Below the pieces are notes generated by a model, which ran no database searches, was not told where the DNA came from, and was given only the letters and a program-made list of their open reading frames with translations. A stretch of 64,000 nucleotides of DNA from Flavobacterium panacis (GTDB taxonomy: Bacteria > Bacteroidota > Bacteroidia > Flavobacteriales > Flavobacteriaceae), in assembly GCF_024649945.1 (NCBI RefSeq), contig NZ_JANKMS010000008.1:248001-312000 (forward strand), read 5' to 3'. The position numbers and the translations under genes are program-made. Each line of letters starts with the position of its first letter. Position 1 is the stretch's first letter. Shown here piece by piece: positions 63,273 through 64,000 of the stretch.

Positions 63273-63478
63273 TTTTTATCTAAATCTTTTAGAGCATCTT
63301 CTAGAGGAATATAATCCTCTGGTTTAGCGTTTTTTATACGATCCAAAACCATTTCTTGTTGCCACAAAGGAATTTCATTTTCGACTTTTTCATCTATAGA
63401 AACGTCTGGAACATGTTTGAAAAAACTAATGAATGTTTCGTAAAAATCGTCTGGAATTGTAACAGTTAATTGTCTCAT
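63263..63478 (-). CDS. Antitoxin partner of the ParE/RelE toxin
   Basis: A 71-residue protein with a short N-terminal strand/helix region (RQLTVTIPDDFYETFISFF) and a C-terminal helix PLEDALKDLDKKW, a common antitoxin tail that wraps the toxin. The 10-bp overlap with the downstream toxin gene is classic toxin-antitoxin coupling. Antitoxin family not named with certainty. Confidence 0.75.
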   Translation of the reverse strand: MRQLTVTIPDDFYETFISFFKHVPDVSIDEKVENEIPLWQQEMVLDRIKNAKPEDYIPLEDALKDLDKKWL

Positions 63479-63593
63479 AATTCTGAATATTTGTACAAAA
63501 ATACTAAATAAATTACTTGATACTTTTGAGTTTAACGTTTCATGTTTTACGCCACTTAAATAACTTTAAACCTGAAACCTGAAACCTTTTTTT

Positions 63594-63601
63594 TATCTTT
63601 G
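63594..63601 (+). promoter_or_regulatory. -7 box for glnS
   Basis: TATCTTTG, exact TAnnTTTG, 19 bp before the glnS ATG. The -33 region (around 63566-63572) is weak. Confidence 0.6.
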
Positions 63602-63620
63602 CTAAAATTACTATAAAATA

Positions 63621-64000
63621 ATGGCATCAGAAGAGAAATCACTCAATTTTATTGAACAAATCATAGAGGAAGACGTAAAATCAGGTCTTTCAAATACTAA
63701 ACTTCGCTTTCGTTTTCCACCAGAACCTAATGGTTATTTACACATTGGGCACGCAAGTTCTATTGCTTTAAATTTTGGTTTAGGAATTGATTATCAATCT
63801 CCTGTGAATTTACGTTTTGATGATACAAACCCTGAAAAAGAAGAACAGGAATTTGTTGATGCTATTAAAAAAGATGTAGAATGGTTAGGATATACTTGGG
63901 CAGAAGAATGTTATGCTTCAGATTATTTCCAACAATTATACGATTGGGCAGTTTTATTGATTAAGAAAGATAAAGCATATGTTGATAGTCAATCTTCTGA
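63621..64000 (+). CDS. glnS: Glutaminyl-tRNA synthetase, N-terminal part (cut by window edge)
   Basis: Class I aminoacyl-tRNA synthetase charging tRNA-Gln. The 126 visible codons include RFRFPPEPNGYLHIGHASSI with the class I HIGH sequence and NLRFDDTNPEKEEQEFVDAI, both diagnostic of GlnRS. The KMSKS region and anticodon-binding domain are beyond the right edge. A good -7 promoter box precedes it. Confidence 0.95.
   Translation, partial: MASEEKSLNFIEQIIEEDVKSGLSNTKLRFRFPPEPNGYLHIGHASSIALNFGLGIDYQSPVNLRFDDTNPEKEEQEFVDAIKKDVEWLGYTWAEECYASDYFQQLYDWAVLLIKKDKAYVDSQSS

Overview
The window is a low-GC chromosomal segment from a Bacteroidetes bacterium, almost certainly the genus Flavobacterium or a very close relative. 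The signs are Bacteroidetes-type promoters (-7 box TAnnTTTG), a PorW/SprE gliding and type IX secretion lipoprotein, a glycosyl hydrolase with a type IX C-terminal sorting domain, an ATP synthase operon lacking atpD and atpC, and many small families typical of Flavobacteriia. Most genes up to about 57 kb are on the minus strand; rnr and the genes just after it run the other way.

Region by region (minus strand unless stated). 0-6.1 kb: envelope operon of a flippase, dut, a sugar-phosphate nucleotidyltransferase, a TPR protein, a DUF4292-type lipoprotein and an EnvC-like protein cut by the left edge. 6.2-6.6 kb: GNAT acetyltransferase. 6.77-7.2 kb: a gene-free stretch holding a promoter-like box, three 91-bp tandem repeats, a long hairpin and a terminator, together a candidate structured RNA on the plus strand. 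7.2-14.0 kb: a six-gene operon with two coiled-coil proteins, a membrane-tethered ligand-binding/OmpA fusion, an ABC permease, its ATPase and a CbbX/SpoVK-like AAA+ ATPase. This is the least explained protein system here. 14.4-20.3 kb: F-type ATP synthase genes atpG, A, H, F, E, B, plus an AtpZ/AtpI-like gene. 20.3-23.3 kb: bactofilin and PorW/SprE. 23.4-25.6 kb: an ABC ATPase and its multi-pass partner.

25.7-33 kb is housekeeping: a PaaE-like ferredoxin reductase, two small unknown genes, a GT9 glycosyltransferase, a DUF4254-type protein, upp, two small-family membrane proteins and purD. 33-45.7 kb is a surface-polysaccharide region: CapK-like ligase, GT2, priming sugar transferase, UDP-glucuronate decarboxylase-like SDR, GT4, O-antigen-ligase-like protein, a second polytopic protein, flippase, Wzz-like protein and a nucleosidase-like protein. 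Inside it sits an ORF6N gene broken by one in-frame stop and surrounded by three copies of a palindrome. 45.9-48.5 kb: a RAYT-type Y1 transposase with a near-perfect palindrome inside its own reading frame, a GH3-family protein and a small membrane protein. 48.7-50.4 kb (plus): tatA and a secreted GH8 enzyme. 50.5-56.4 kb: tex and two DUF3857/transglutaminase proteins, one of which has lost its catalytic residues.

56.5-64 kb: a DUF1294 protein, rpiB, an 814-bp AT-rich gene-free region with DnaA-box-like motifs (weak oriC candidate), a DUF2007-like protein, rnr, a head-GIN-domain protein, a LysE-type exporter, a 28-bp perfect inverted repeat, tRNA-Cys(GCA), folB, a ParE/RelE-type toxin-antitoxin pair and the start of glnS, cut by the right edge.

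No CRISPR array, integrase, prophage or complete insertion sequence was seen. All family assignments come from reading the sequence and recalled family knowledge; no database search was run.
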